NCBI GenBank assembly: GCA_944990035.1
Contig: CALYLX010000119.1
Coordinates: 186,001-250,000, forward strand
From: Clitopilus passeckerianus
Taxonomy: Eukaryota; Basidiomycota; Agaricomycetes; Agaricales; Entolomataceae
Direction: 5' to 3'
DNA: 64,000 nt
Of this stretch, positions 54,013-64,000 are shown piece after piece. The position numbers and the translations under genes are program-made. A model generated the notes under the pieces. It worked only from the letters and a program-made list of their open reading frames with translations. It was not told the origin of the DNA and made no database searches. Position 1 is the first letter of the stretch, and every line of letters starts with the position of its first letter.

Positions 54013-55274
54013 GGTGCTCGTAGAAAAGTTTGAAGTGTAATGATTTGGTCTTGTTGATATTAAATGGCTTTGGTGACATCCCGGTCCGTGATCGTCAGTC
54101 GTCCCGTTCCGTTCCTCGGCTAACCAACTGCTTCCGCCGAATTTGACACTACCGCAGCGTCTTTCTGCTTATTCCTCTCTTAGAAGGTTCTCGGATAGCA
54201 AAAAAGACGGATGCCGGTAGCTCAATGTTTAGTTAGATCTGACTCTTAGAAGACAGCATCACGTAGACGAGGTAGAACAATCAATGTAAATAATCATGCT
54301 CGACTTTCATTGCTATGGCCACCTGAAGAGAATTTCATAGGAATCTCGACAAGCTAGAATATGGGTTGGATGTGCACCAGTGTGCATTCCAGCTGGGGTT
54401 GAAGCTTGAAATAGGGCGCTCTAAGGTGGCAAAGCCGTATACATTTGCTTACTGCAGACTCGTACTAGACACATAAATTCGTTCTTCGTTCCTGGGGATC
54501 CAGGCCAGGCATTAGGCAAATCCTTATTGTAATACCCTCCGTTTCACATCTTTTCCCTGGACACCCCCTGGGGCGCTCAGAGCTGCGCATTTACTACCCA
54601 ATATGCTTCAGCAAGCGATCGATGGTAGCGGCTTTCTTTGCAAGTAAAGCTTGCCGAGTTGTCTGGTCTTATGACCATGTTGGAGGGGCTGAAGCTTTCG
54701 CCCGAAAACCTGACACTGACCTTTCCCCGACTTTACAGACCCTGGCAATTCCAACAGTAACATGACCAAAATACCCCTGATATTGATTTCCTCCCTTACT
54801 CCGAGAAGTCGCCTCGAGTCTTCTGGTGACGAGAAGATTTCCTTCTGCCCAACTGTTTGAAAGTTGCAACTCAAAGTACTTACGGCAACACCGGGTACAA
54901 CTCTGCGAATATCCATTCAGCATAGCGAACCCGGGACGCTGTATCCGGGAATAGAACCTCGAAATGCTCTGCGCCAATGCCGGGAAAGCCGTCGACTTGA
55001 CCGACCCAAATCCAGCTTTTTCGAATGTTTTTGGAGAATATGGAATTCCGGAATGTGGGGAAAAAAGATAATGATGATGATGGTTTGTGTGGGAGACAAA
55101 CCTGTCAAGCCCAAATTTGTCGGGGGAGTACAGCCATCAAATTCAGTCGCCCAGCACATGGTACTCCTCCATCAGGAACGCGGGTATATATAGAGGTTGG
55201 TCAATTGACTACCAGGGCTTCCGTCGACCAGGTCCCTTCGTACTTATACATCGACCAGCAAAAGTGCATTCACA
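54013..55274. other. Divergent promoter region (heme lyase / hexose transporter)
   Basis: 1.26 kb between outward-facing genes. No supported coding region; TATA box for the transporter at 55185. Confidence 0.55.
55185..55193 (+). promoter_or_regulatory. TATA box of the hexose transporter gene
   Basis: TATATATAG, 90 nt upstream of the ATG at 55275, with a CT-rich stretch close to the start. Confidence 0.6.
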
Positions 55275-57157
55275 ATGCCGGGAGGACCTATGGCCCTGCC
55301 TGGTGGTGTTGGCGATCCCAGCCCACCCAAGGTTCGTTTGCAAGGCTCATATTTCCCACCAAACCATCTCTTACCATATTTCTACCCTTTACAGAACAAA
55401 CTAGCGGGTATCTTCATGACGGCATTCAGCGCATTTGGAGGCATTCTGTTTGGTTATGATACTGGTGTCATCTCTGGTGTTAAGGAGATGAAGGACTGGT
55501 TACGGACCTTTGGTCATCCCGATCCCTCCAAGCCATCTGGCTACGCCATTTCGACATCCACTGAATCCTTGGTGGTCTCTATCCTGTCCGCTGGAACTTT
55601 CTTCGGTGCTCTCCTCGGTGCCCCTATTGCTGGTTAGTATTTCGGCCTTTCATTGATGTGATCCGCCGCTCAATGTAACAGTTCCGTTTAGATTACATGG
55701 GTAGAAAGTGGGGTATCGTCTTCGGATGCTTAATCTTCTCCGCTGGTGTTGCTATGCAAACGGCCGCCATTGATATTCAACTCTTCGTCGTTGGTCGTGT
55801 CTTCGCTGGTCTCGGCGTCGGTCTCGTTTCCTGCTTGATTCCGATGTACCAATCCGAATGGTAAGCTTATTTTCCGCACTTTCTCCATTTCACGCTTTGC
55901 TCAGCGGAGTCTGGCAATTTAGCTCGCCAAAATGGATTCGTGGTGCCATCGTCTCCACATACCAGTGGGCTATCACCATCGGTCTTCTGATTGCCTCGGT
56001 CATCAACAACACAACTCAGCACCGTGATGATCACTCCTCCTACAGGATACCTACCGCCATCCAGTTTATCTGGGCCGGTATCCTAGCCCTTGGCATGTCC
56101 TCGCTCCCCGAATCTCCTCGTTGGTTAATCAAGCGTAGGCGAGACGACGATGCTGCTGCTGCCCTCTCTCGTCTCACTGGTTATGCCCCCGACGACCCTG
56201 AAATTGAGTCCCAGCTCGACGAGATCCGCGCCAACCTCGAGGAAGAAATCGCCCTCGGCGAGTCATCTTATGCCGACTGCTTCAGGTTCACAAAGAATAA
56301 GATCGCCCTCCGCACCCTCACTGGTATCTTCATTCAGGCATGGCAACAACTCACGGGGATCAACTTCATTTTCTACTACGGCACCACCTTCTTCAAAAAC
56401 TCTGGTATAAACGACCCCTTCCTCATTTCCGTCGCTACCAACATTGTCAATGTCTTCATGACTCTTCCTGGCATGTGGGGCGTTGAGCGCTTCGGTCGTC
56501 GCCCTCTCCTCCTCATTGGTGCTGCTGGAATGTGTATTTGCGAGTTCATCATCGCCATCGTCGGTGTTACTATTTCAGTCAATAACATTGCTGGCCAGAA
56601 GGTCCTCATTGCCATCGTCTGCATCTACATCGTGAGTTTCATCCTTTACTCAATATGAGCAGCGAACTAAATCTTCGTCGTTTAGGCCTTCTTTGCCTCC
56701 ACATGGGGTCCAATCGGCTGGGTCATCACTAGTGAAATCTTCCCCCTCCAAGTTCGTGCCAAAGCTATGTCCCTCTCCGTCGCTTCCAACTGGCTCTGGA
56801 ACTTCGGTATCGGTTACGCCGTCCCTTACCTCGTCAACAAGGAGGAAGGATCCGCTGGTCTCGAAGTCAAGGTCTTCTTCATCTGGGGGAGCACATGCTT
56901 CTCCTGCCTCATCTTCACATACTTCTGCATTCCTGAGGTATGTCCAGCTAATCCATCTTTACATAACGCTGAAACTGATGTATTATCTACAGACTAAGGG
57001 ACTGTCCTTGGAACAGATAGATCACATGTACCAGGAGACTATGCCTCTGAACTCCCATGTCTACCGCCGCCGCCTCCGGGCTGGCAACCTCGAAACCGAA
57101 AAGGCTCCCTCCGAGCACCTCAGCACGGACGAGAAGCCACTGGAAGTCCCCTCATAG
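55275..57157 (+). CDS. MFS monosaccharide (hexose) transporter
   Basis: Six exons: 55275-55331, 55395-55632, 55692-55860, 55923-56631, 56686-56937, 56993-57157; 529 aa. Twelve-helix sugar-porter family. The visible signatures are FGGILFGYDTGVISG in TM1, DYMGRKWGIVFGC, VGRVFAGLGVGLVSCLIPMY, SLPESPRWLIKRRRDD, QAWQQLTGINFIFYYGTTFF in TM7, VERFGRRPLLLIGA, TWGPIGWVITSEIFPLQVRAKAM and PETKGLSLEQIDHMY at the C-terminus. It should be a plasma-membrane proton symporter for glucose-like sugars, judging by similarity to fungal HXT-type transporters. Exact sugar unknown. Confidence 0.95.
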
Positions 57158-57870
57158 CTCCTCGCCCCCTCTTTTTTGTTGCATGTACCTTCGTTTCCTC
57201 ACGGTCTCTAATGTTGTCCTTCGATATAGCAGATACCATAAGTAATGTTTCCATATGTTTTACGAAGTCCATCATCTAACTCCGTATACCCCACACCCCG
57301 TAAAATACCGTATTAGTAGTATGGGCGCACCGACATGATCTCTTGCACAATGTACGTAAATTAATCAACTCTGTACTTTATACAAAGAATTTCCTTGCAT
57401 TATCTAAATACACCACGACTGATGAGGGTGACGCCCCTCGATACAAGGACAACTGCAACTACTGTCCCCACACCTGATCCGCTCCCATATGTCCCGAACT
57501 CAAAAGTTCAGCTGGGCAATCCGCTCGTATATCTGGTGTCCGATGCAAGGAGACAGAAGGAGACACCACTGCAACCAAAAATACGTGGTAGAGGTGCCTG
57601 GGAACCGGTGACCTGAGCGGCTGCGGGGAAATACCACCGAGGGAAATAAGCTATGATCGATAGAACCTTGTTTGGAATTTGACGTTGAGAAAGCAGCGAT
57701 GACGACCAGTATGGGTACGAGCCCGCGTAAAGAATCAGGAATCGACTAATAATTTCGGTGTCTTTAACTACCCTACAACCACAACATAATCACAAGACTA
57801 TACATCCACTTGCTCCCACTTGATGAGGAACAAACCGACCCACCTCCCCCCGAACACTAGGGGCGACGAC
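57158..57870. other. Intergenic between convergent genes
   Basis: 0.7 kb between the 3' ends of the transporter and DAK genes. No gene seen. Confidence 0.55.
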
Positions 57871-60320
57871 CTACGTTGAAACAAGGCTTTCCAGGATCAC
57901 TTTCACACCCCACGCGCCAGGATCAGGTACTTCTTGCTCCTTCAACCTGTCCCCTTCAACATACGCGCTCCTGCCGGCCTTCGCTTCGAAGTTCTTCGTC
58001 TCGTCGGCCGCTGCCGCTGCCGTCTTCACAGCCGTCCTTAGATCCTCGCCTTTCTTTGCAAACGCGTCAACAAACGCAGCGAGAGGATCTACCAGCGTGC
58101 GAGATGGCGGCCTGGCACGCGTGTATGTGTAAAGCTTGTCAAGTGCAGACTGGACTGCGGCACGCCATACGTTCAGATCGATAGCAGACGTGGAACCTGA
58201 GGACGTTGCATCCCGTAATCCCTGCGCCAGGGCAGAGAAGAATATCCTGTACCAGATACGCTTGGTTCAGTACGACATGCTCGCGACGGTCGAAGGGGAC
58301 CTGGAGATAGGACGTACGAATACAGGGCACCACTCGTGCCGCCCATCGCCACTTCTGCCACCTGAGCGATGGTAATGATGGAGTCGACGACATCGTTCCC
58401 GCTAATCTTGCCATCCGATAGCTTCACTAGTACACCTGCCGTTCAATGCATCCCTGTCAGCTCTCTCTGGGCCATATCATTTTTGAGTCAGGACTTGCCT
58501 TCTGCACCGGCCTGCATTTCCGAGCGTTGAGAACCAGATGATGAGGTTCATGCCTTCAAGTCGCTCACCTTGAGTGTGAGGCCACAATCACCATCACCAG
58601 CAATCGTGTCCATCTTCGTGATCTCGGGCTCTGCAGAGATGACTGTCTCACACGCCCGCTTGATACCTTCGCCGAATGCGGCGGTATCCGCAACTGCCAA
58701 AGTCTTTACGTCGCCCTTTGTATCAGCCTGTCCACTTGTCGCCTTCGGTGCCTCCTTAGCCTCGGTGGGAGGTGCAGCACATGCCGACCACTTCCACCCA
58801 GGCGCTTTGCATGGCTCATCAAGAAGAGAGATTATTTCCTCCGTCGATAGAGGTGATGAAGCGCCTGGTTTAGGTAGAAGTAAGAGGGTGATGGAAAAGC
58901 CTGGCATGTTGAGGCTAGTCTGTCGTGCAGTGTTAGCTATGTTCTCCAAATTCACGCAGCCCATACCATAAAACTTCCAGAGAGCACTCTATGAACCTTT
59001 ATGCCACTGGTAACCAGTGCCGAATGAACCTCTCCGGTAATGCCTCCAAGCTCGAGTTCGCTCAAACCCCAAGGTTGTTCACCATCAAGACAACCTCATC
59101 GCTCCCATTCTTCCCTGGAAAAGTAAGAAAGATCGTTCGGGATCGGTAGTAGACGTGAGCAGCTCTAACAATTGGGGAACAAGCTCCTTGAGGGGAGGAA
59201 CTGGGGACAACCGACGGTGCCCAGCTTCATTGTGGATCCCCATACCAATTTCGATTTCTGAAGCTTGAAGGTGAGATTCACCAGCCGCAGTTCCGGGAAC
59301 CTATGAAGACCCTCATTGGACACGGAATGGCTCGGCAATTATATGGCTTACATGGCAATGCTCAAGCCCAACACCGATTGTCGCTATGTTAGCGGCAACC
59401 CATCGTGCTGCACTAGTAACTTCCTTGAGACCGACGCCCTGATTGGCCAATGCACCCGCAATCTTGTAGACAAGTACGGTCCCGGCAAGGCCCCTGATTA
59501 CTAGACATGAACGTCCGGAGTAAATACCTGGTTCTCTGCTCACCTTCGGCCAACGATGCTTCCCTGAGTCTTTCCAACGGCTACATCGTCACCGACGATC
59601 ACGAACTCTACCTTGTCTGCCTTGTTCGCCTGGAGGGCAGCATACTTCTCTTTGGCCAAGCCGAAGTTGAGAACGTCGCCGGTATAATTCCTGCACAGAT
59701 CAATATATTGTATCTCCCAGTACTAAGAAACGACGAACTTGACAATGATAAGAGTCCTTGAGTAGAGTTGTAACCGTTTGTGGTAGAATTAAAGAACAAG
59801 GTCACGAACCCTTTATCATTATCAATAAGCTCGATGCCCCGAAGTACTTGGCTTGCATTTGGGGAAGCGAAGACATTGCCACAGACCGCAGCTTTTTCCA
59901 AATTAAAGATGTTTCATAGCTCTAAATGTGTTGGGCTCACCGGTGAGCATGCCCTCGCCTTTGAGAATAGAGGTCTGTGCACATGTAACGAGTAGTTGAA
60001 GTGCAACTCACCGACGAATCCAGCATGAGCCGGTTCATGGCCAGATCCACCTCCACACAGGAGTGCCACCTTTGATCGATTATGAGAGGCCAGATATACG
60101 GCTGATTCCACTTTCAGAGCTTATTTATTGCAGAAAGCAGGAGTGAAGCCATTACTTTTGTTGTCAGCATCAAGGCTCAGCCGAGGGTTAAAAGCGCAAA
60201 GCCCTTTCAATGAGTCCACAACCAGAGTCTGGGGTGAATTGAGGAAATGTTTATCTGTCAAGCCAGCAGCTTGTATCAGCAGTCATGTTAGTTCACTATT
60301 CACTGACTTTGGATAGTCAT
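57871..60320 (-). CDS. DAK1: Dihydroxyacetone kinase, with two apparent 1-nt deletions
   Basis: Thirteen exons (minus): 60320-60308, 60254-60156, 60110-60012, 59958-59941, 59891-59810, 59756-59739, 59690-59544, 59493-59352, 59300-58967, 58919-58569, 58511-58499, 58435-58318, 58246-57871; about 603 aa. DhaK domain: SKVALLCGGGSGHEPAHAGF, CGNVFASPNASQVLRGIELI, and GVGLEHCH, whose His would bind DHA covalently. DhaL domain: DTIAGDGDCGLTLK (metal and ATP site) and EVAMGGTSGALYSIFF. The enzyme phosphorylates DHA using ATP in the cytosol. Exons 4 and 6 are only 18 nt. The intron at 58436-58498 has a GC donor. In exon 9 the frame slips at 59113-59115 and again at 59067-59070, both in G runs (read on the minus strand). 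With one base added at each, length and phase become normal. Confidence 0.9.
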
Positions 60321-60632
60321 CGTAGTTTGAGATTAAGAACCGAACCGTCAGTCGCAACCACTGTGGCTGGCTGGTCATCTGCATCCAAGGTTGATCTAGC
60401 CGACCATGTGGGGATGCCGTCGCCGATTGCCTTTTTAATGCACTTTTCCCACACGCTGCAATAGGCAATGATGGCTTACCAATCCATCTCCGCCATCCCT
60501 GCAAGCCTTGCGTACGGTTTTTATATTGCGCTGGCTTTTGTCCTTTCATTCCTTTGGCCAGCCAACCACCTTGTACAATATAAAGGCCTTCAATAGTTTC
60601 CTTTAATTCGCAACGACCCCTTATAACGATTT
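60321..60632. other. Divergent promoter region (DAK / USP)
   Basis: 312 bp between the DAK and USP start codons. No gene. Confidence 0.55.
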
Positions 60633-63600
60633 ATGAACGTTTTATCAACACCAGAAGGATCTCCTGCACCTACTCCAGACGATTCATCTCAAATAGGCCG
60701 CAAACGACAACGTAGCCAATCCATGGAATCCGATGACTCTAGTTCTTTGCCCAAGCGGGCAGTAGCAACTTCAACCCCTCAAGATTCCAATATACGAAGC
60801 CCCAAAGTTGATCAGATGTCCTCTCTTTCTCTCGCCGATTCGAATCTGGGCATTGATGCCTACATGGCCGAACAAGGGGAAGGGGAATTAGAACAGGCGT
60901 CCATCGTCGAGCAACCCCGCGACAACGATGTCAAGAATCTCCTTCCCAAGGAGAAATGTGCGCTCGTCGAGAAAGAGGTCAAAAGGCCAATGAAAGTTGG
61001 AGAGACCTGGTACTTGGTGGAACGAGGCTGGTGGAAGAAGTGGAAGAAGGCATGCACTGGGGAAATAGACAAAGACGGACCGGTGTCTGAGCAGGATCTT
61101 GGACCCTTAGACAATTCACGTCTCCTCGATTCTTTTGGCAACCTCCAGTTTTCATTGGTCGAAGGTGTTGACCTCGAGTATGTCCCTGAAGAAACGTGGC
61201 AACACTTCGTAGACTGGTATGTCGTAATGTTTATTAGGTTAGCGGTGCATGCTAAATTATAGTCTAGGTACGGCGAGCCTATTAACCCTCTTCCTCGACG
61301 CGTCATCGAGAGAGGCGCCACCAAGCAGACAGCTGTTGAACTCCGGCCACCCAATTTGAATGTGTTACGGCTTTCAACATCGAAATCGGATAGCACCCAC
61401 AAGAAGATCACGATCTCTGCAGGAGAGACTGTAGAGACGCTAAACAGCAAACTGGCGGCTGCAGTCTCTCCCCCGGGTGATCAACCCCAATCTTATCGCG
61501 TTTGGAAAATCAATCCACCCGACGATGATGTAACCTCGATAGAATACTCCCCCGCTGAGGTGTCCTTCGCGGACGGTAAACTTCTCGATAACTCCGAAAA
61601 AACGCTAGAGGAGGAGGGTGTTCAGTCCGAAGATTGGTTTGTTGTCGAGTACCAGCAGGATGGAGCCTGGCTGGTGGAGGATACTACAAGTGCTACGCCT
61701 TCAACTACTGCTGCAAAACCACCAGCCCCTTTGTTCAACTCTGCCGATGGGTTCTTCAACAAGTGGTCCAAATCTGCGACCAAGGGCGAAGGCTCGGAAT
61801 CGAAGTCTGCCAAGAAGATTCCATTTACCACGAAAGTTGAGAAGGCGATCGATCCTGGCACACTTGGACTCGGCAACATGTAGGCTGCACCGTAATTTCC
61901 CTTCACCCTTGATCTGATTTCTACAACAGGGGAATACTTGTTTTATGAACTCTGCAATTCAATGTCTTGCCCACAACAAGGAGCTTTCCGATTACTTCCT
62001 CAGTGAGTATCGGCTTCAAAACTGCAGCATCATCTGCTGACGCTGACGTTTTTCTAGCTGGACTCTTCAAGGAAGAACTCAACCCAGACAACCCACTCGG
62101 TATGGGTGGTGCAATTGCAGAGTCTTTGGTGCCCTTCTTCATCGCATTTGGGCAAAGACAAGCTCATCCTACTCTTACTCTCCCCGAGAGTTCAAGATGC
62201 AGCTGCAACGGTTTGCACCTCAGTTCAGCGGTTATCAACAGCACGATTCCCAAGAACTCGTTGCATTCCTGTTGGATGGCCTCCACGAGGATCTGAACCG
62301 GGTCTTGAAGAAGCCATATGTTGAGAAGCCTGATTGGGAGGGAGGAAACGACATGGATCTTGTGAATCTGGCGAGGAACAGTTGGGAGGGGTATATGAAG
62401 AGAAACGACAGTGTCATCGTGGACCTGTTCCAGGGGCAATATCAGAGCACGCTCGTTTGTCCCGAGTGCAACAAGGTCAGTTTGTCCTTGGAGAGTCCCA
62501 ATGTTTTTGCTGACTAAATTATACAGGTGTCTATCACCTTCGACCCATTCATGTACCTCACTTTGCCACTGCCCATTCAAAAGAAATGGAAACACAAGAT
62601 TTTCTATATCCCGTGGAATCTCAACAAGAGCCATGTCGTCGTACGCTGGACGTATTCTTTCCAAAAGCTGTGTACTAACCTTTCCGTCTAGGTTCCCGTT
62701 GAGATTAACGGCAACTCCACCTTCAAGGACCTGGGGAACCTTCTGGGCCGTTGGATGGATGCTCTACCTGAAAACGTGAGCACCTTCATTCCCCATCTCA
62801 GCACTTGCTAATTCTACCCAACAGCTTTTAACCCTCGAAATCTTCAGCAACAAGTTCTACAAGAACCTAGACGATAATGTCATGGTTGGTGATATGGCCA
62901 CCAACGACATAATCGTGTGCTTCGAGCTTCCATGTAACGCCCAGCAAAGTCGCTCCTATAGAAGACAGCCAGGCGATCCTATTCTGGTCCCTGTATACCT
63001 CACGGATGCAGCTGCACCTTCTACCTCTACGCGATATTATACCGCTGCCAAGACTGGATTCGGATACCCATTCATCATGCCCGTTTACGAAGAAAATGCG
63101 AAGGACAAGGAATCCCTCTACGAGCTCATCGTCAATCGCCTCCAACGGTGGACCAGAAATGCCCGCGATCTTTTACATGGGAAGAAGGTCCCATAACAGA
63201 GGTTGCCGAGGTCAAACTCAACGGCTTCCCTCCTGTCACGGATGCCATAACCGAGATCAAAGAGAACGGCGAGGTCGTCACCGTGCAAGCTGCAGAACCA
63301 CCTGAAGAGGAGGGCGACATCGTAGACGAGAAGGCCATGGTTCTTGATGACGCCGAGCAACCACCTGCAGAAGTCATCCAACCTCAGCGCGTCGGCCCCA
63401 AGAAAGATCTATTCAACCTCCGTCTTCAGACCAACCAGAAGGAGTTTGGAACGCAGCAGTATTCCCGCTACGACTCCAAGACGTACGAATCTTGGGCAGA
63501 CCGACTGAAAGAAGTTGGCCCTGAAGCACCGATCGTCAAGGAAGGAGATGCATTCCATTGCGAATTCGACGAGAATTTCAAGGCCTTCTACTTCGGTGAT

Positions 63601-64000
63601 GACCGTAAGTGGGAGCACGCGCTTTGGGACAGTTGGGAGACTTTCGAGCATCCCGAGTATGTTGCTAGGAAGAAGGGTGCGGCTGAGAAGGTCAAGAAGG
63701 GGTTGACTCTACAGGATTGTTTGGAGGAGTTCACGAAAGAGGAGAAACTCGGCGAGGACGACCTGTGGTACTGCCCTCAGTGCAAGAAACACCAAGCCGC
63801 CACCAAGAAGTTCCAATTGTGGACCACTCCCGACATTCTCGTCGTTCATCTCAAGCGATTCAGCAATAACCGCTCGTTGAGGGACAAAATTGATGCGTTC
63901 ATCGACTTCCCAACTGAAGGCCTTGACCTCAGTGATTATGTTGGCGAGAGGGCTATTGCGAAGAAACTCGCCGAGCAAGGTGCTTCGTTGGAAGAATTGG
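60633..64000 (+). CDS. UBP12: Ubiquitin-specific protease, DUSP-Ubl-USP type (3' partial), with apparent 1-nt deletions
   Basis: Exons: 60633-61216, 61268-61874, 61930-62002, 62058-62475, 62527-62640, 62692-62775, 62825->64000. The N-terminus has Ser/Pro-rich disorder, then a DUSP domain ([37 protein letters not shown]) and a ubiquitin-like region. The catalytic Cys box is [19 protein letters not shown]; the [20 protein letters not shown] block and a zinc-ribbon CPEC/CPQC pair ([17 protein letters not shown]) follow. The His box lies beyond the window. It removes ubiquitin from proteins and resembles yeast Ubp12 and human USP4/11/15. The frame needs one extra base at 61930-61932 (GGG), 62125-62127 (TTT) and 63171-63174 (TTTT). 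Confidence 0.9.

Noticed and set aside
1..64000. CRISPR arrays, bacterial operons, phage genes.
   Set aside because: Nothing of this kind; the whole window is intron-rich eukaryotic sequence.

Overview
This window looks like a nuclear chromosome segment of a mushroom-forming basidiomycete (Agaricomycetes). Genes are packed with very short introns (about 45-71 nt, mostly GT-AG, two GC-AG). The housekeeping proteins (Pif1, Tim44, cytochrome c heme lyase, DHA kinase, USP) have fungal-type architectures, and there are cutinases, an F-box/LRR protein, a Helitron and Tf1/sushi-like Ty3 chromoviruses. All intron-exon structures were worked out by hand from splice signals, reading frame and family conservation.

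Layout. 1-1550: 3' end of a DUF676 serine esterase (+). 2349-4800: first copy of a segmental duplication carrying an acidic-repeat protein gene; the second copy lies at 49950-52480. 5531-6506: 5' two-thirds of a gene ('gene X') cut by a retrotransposon. 6507-20710: Ty3 element A (+), itself split by younger Ty3 element B (8645-15847). 20711-21629: an inverted spacer with the N-terminal piece of a Helitron protein and the missing 3' exons of gene X. 21630-29945: Ty3 element C (-), nearly identical to A, carrying a 732-bp hAT-like MITE and a solo LTR of a third family. 29946-31703: Helitron helicase fragment. 31931-32036: tRNA-Leu(CAA) with intron. 32561-34553: coiled-coil protein. 34813-36919: two cutinase genes. 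37528-38893: F-box protein. 38998-41369: PIF1 helicase. 41671-43408: TIM44. 44624-45627 and 47882-48871: paralogous membrane proteins. 53018-54012: cytochrome c heme lyase. 55275-57157: hexose transporter. 57871-60320: dihydroxyacetone kinase. 60633 to the end: ubiquitin-specific protease (3' partial).

How it fits together. A and C are opposite-facing copies. A's 5' LTR and C's 3' LTR share LTR alleles and the same 5-bp target site (CCGTC, read as GACGG on the other side). Joining the flanks there restores gene X in frame. The simplest history is that recombination between two opposed elements inverted the spacer, moved the end of gene X 15 kb away onto the other strand, and separated the two Helitron pieces.

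The most unusual biology is in the A/C and B chromoviruses. They have a third ORF after pol encoding a tandem zinc-knuckle protein. They have an 11-nt primer-binding site complementary to the predicted 5' end of their own RNA (Tf1-type self-priming). Gag-pol frameshift heptamers are followed directly by the gag stop. A leader of 600-780 nt has no ATG but keeps an open frame in phase with gag.

Caution. DAK, USP and the retrotransposon copies carry several 1-nt deletions, most of them in short homopolymers. This pattern suggests consensus errors and should be checked before calling these genes broken.
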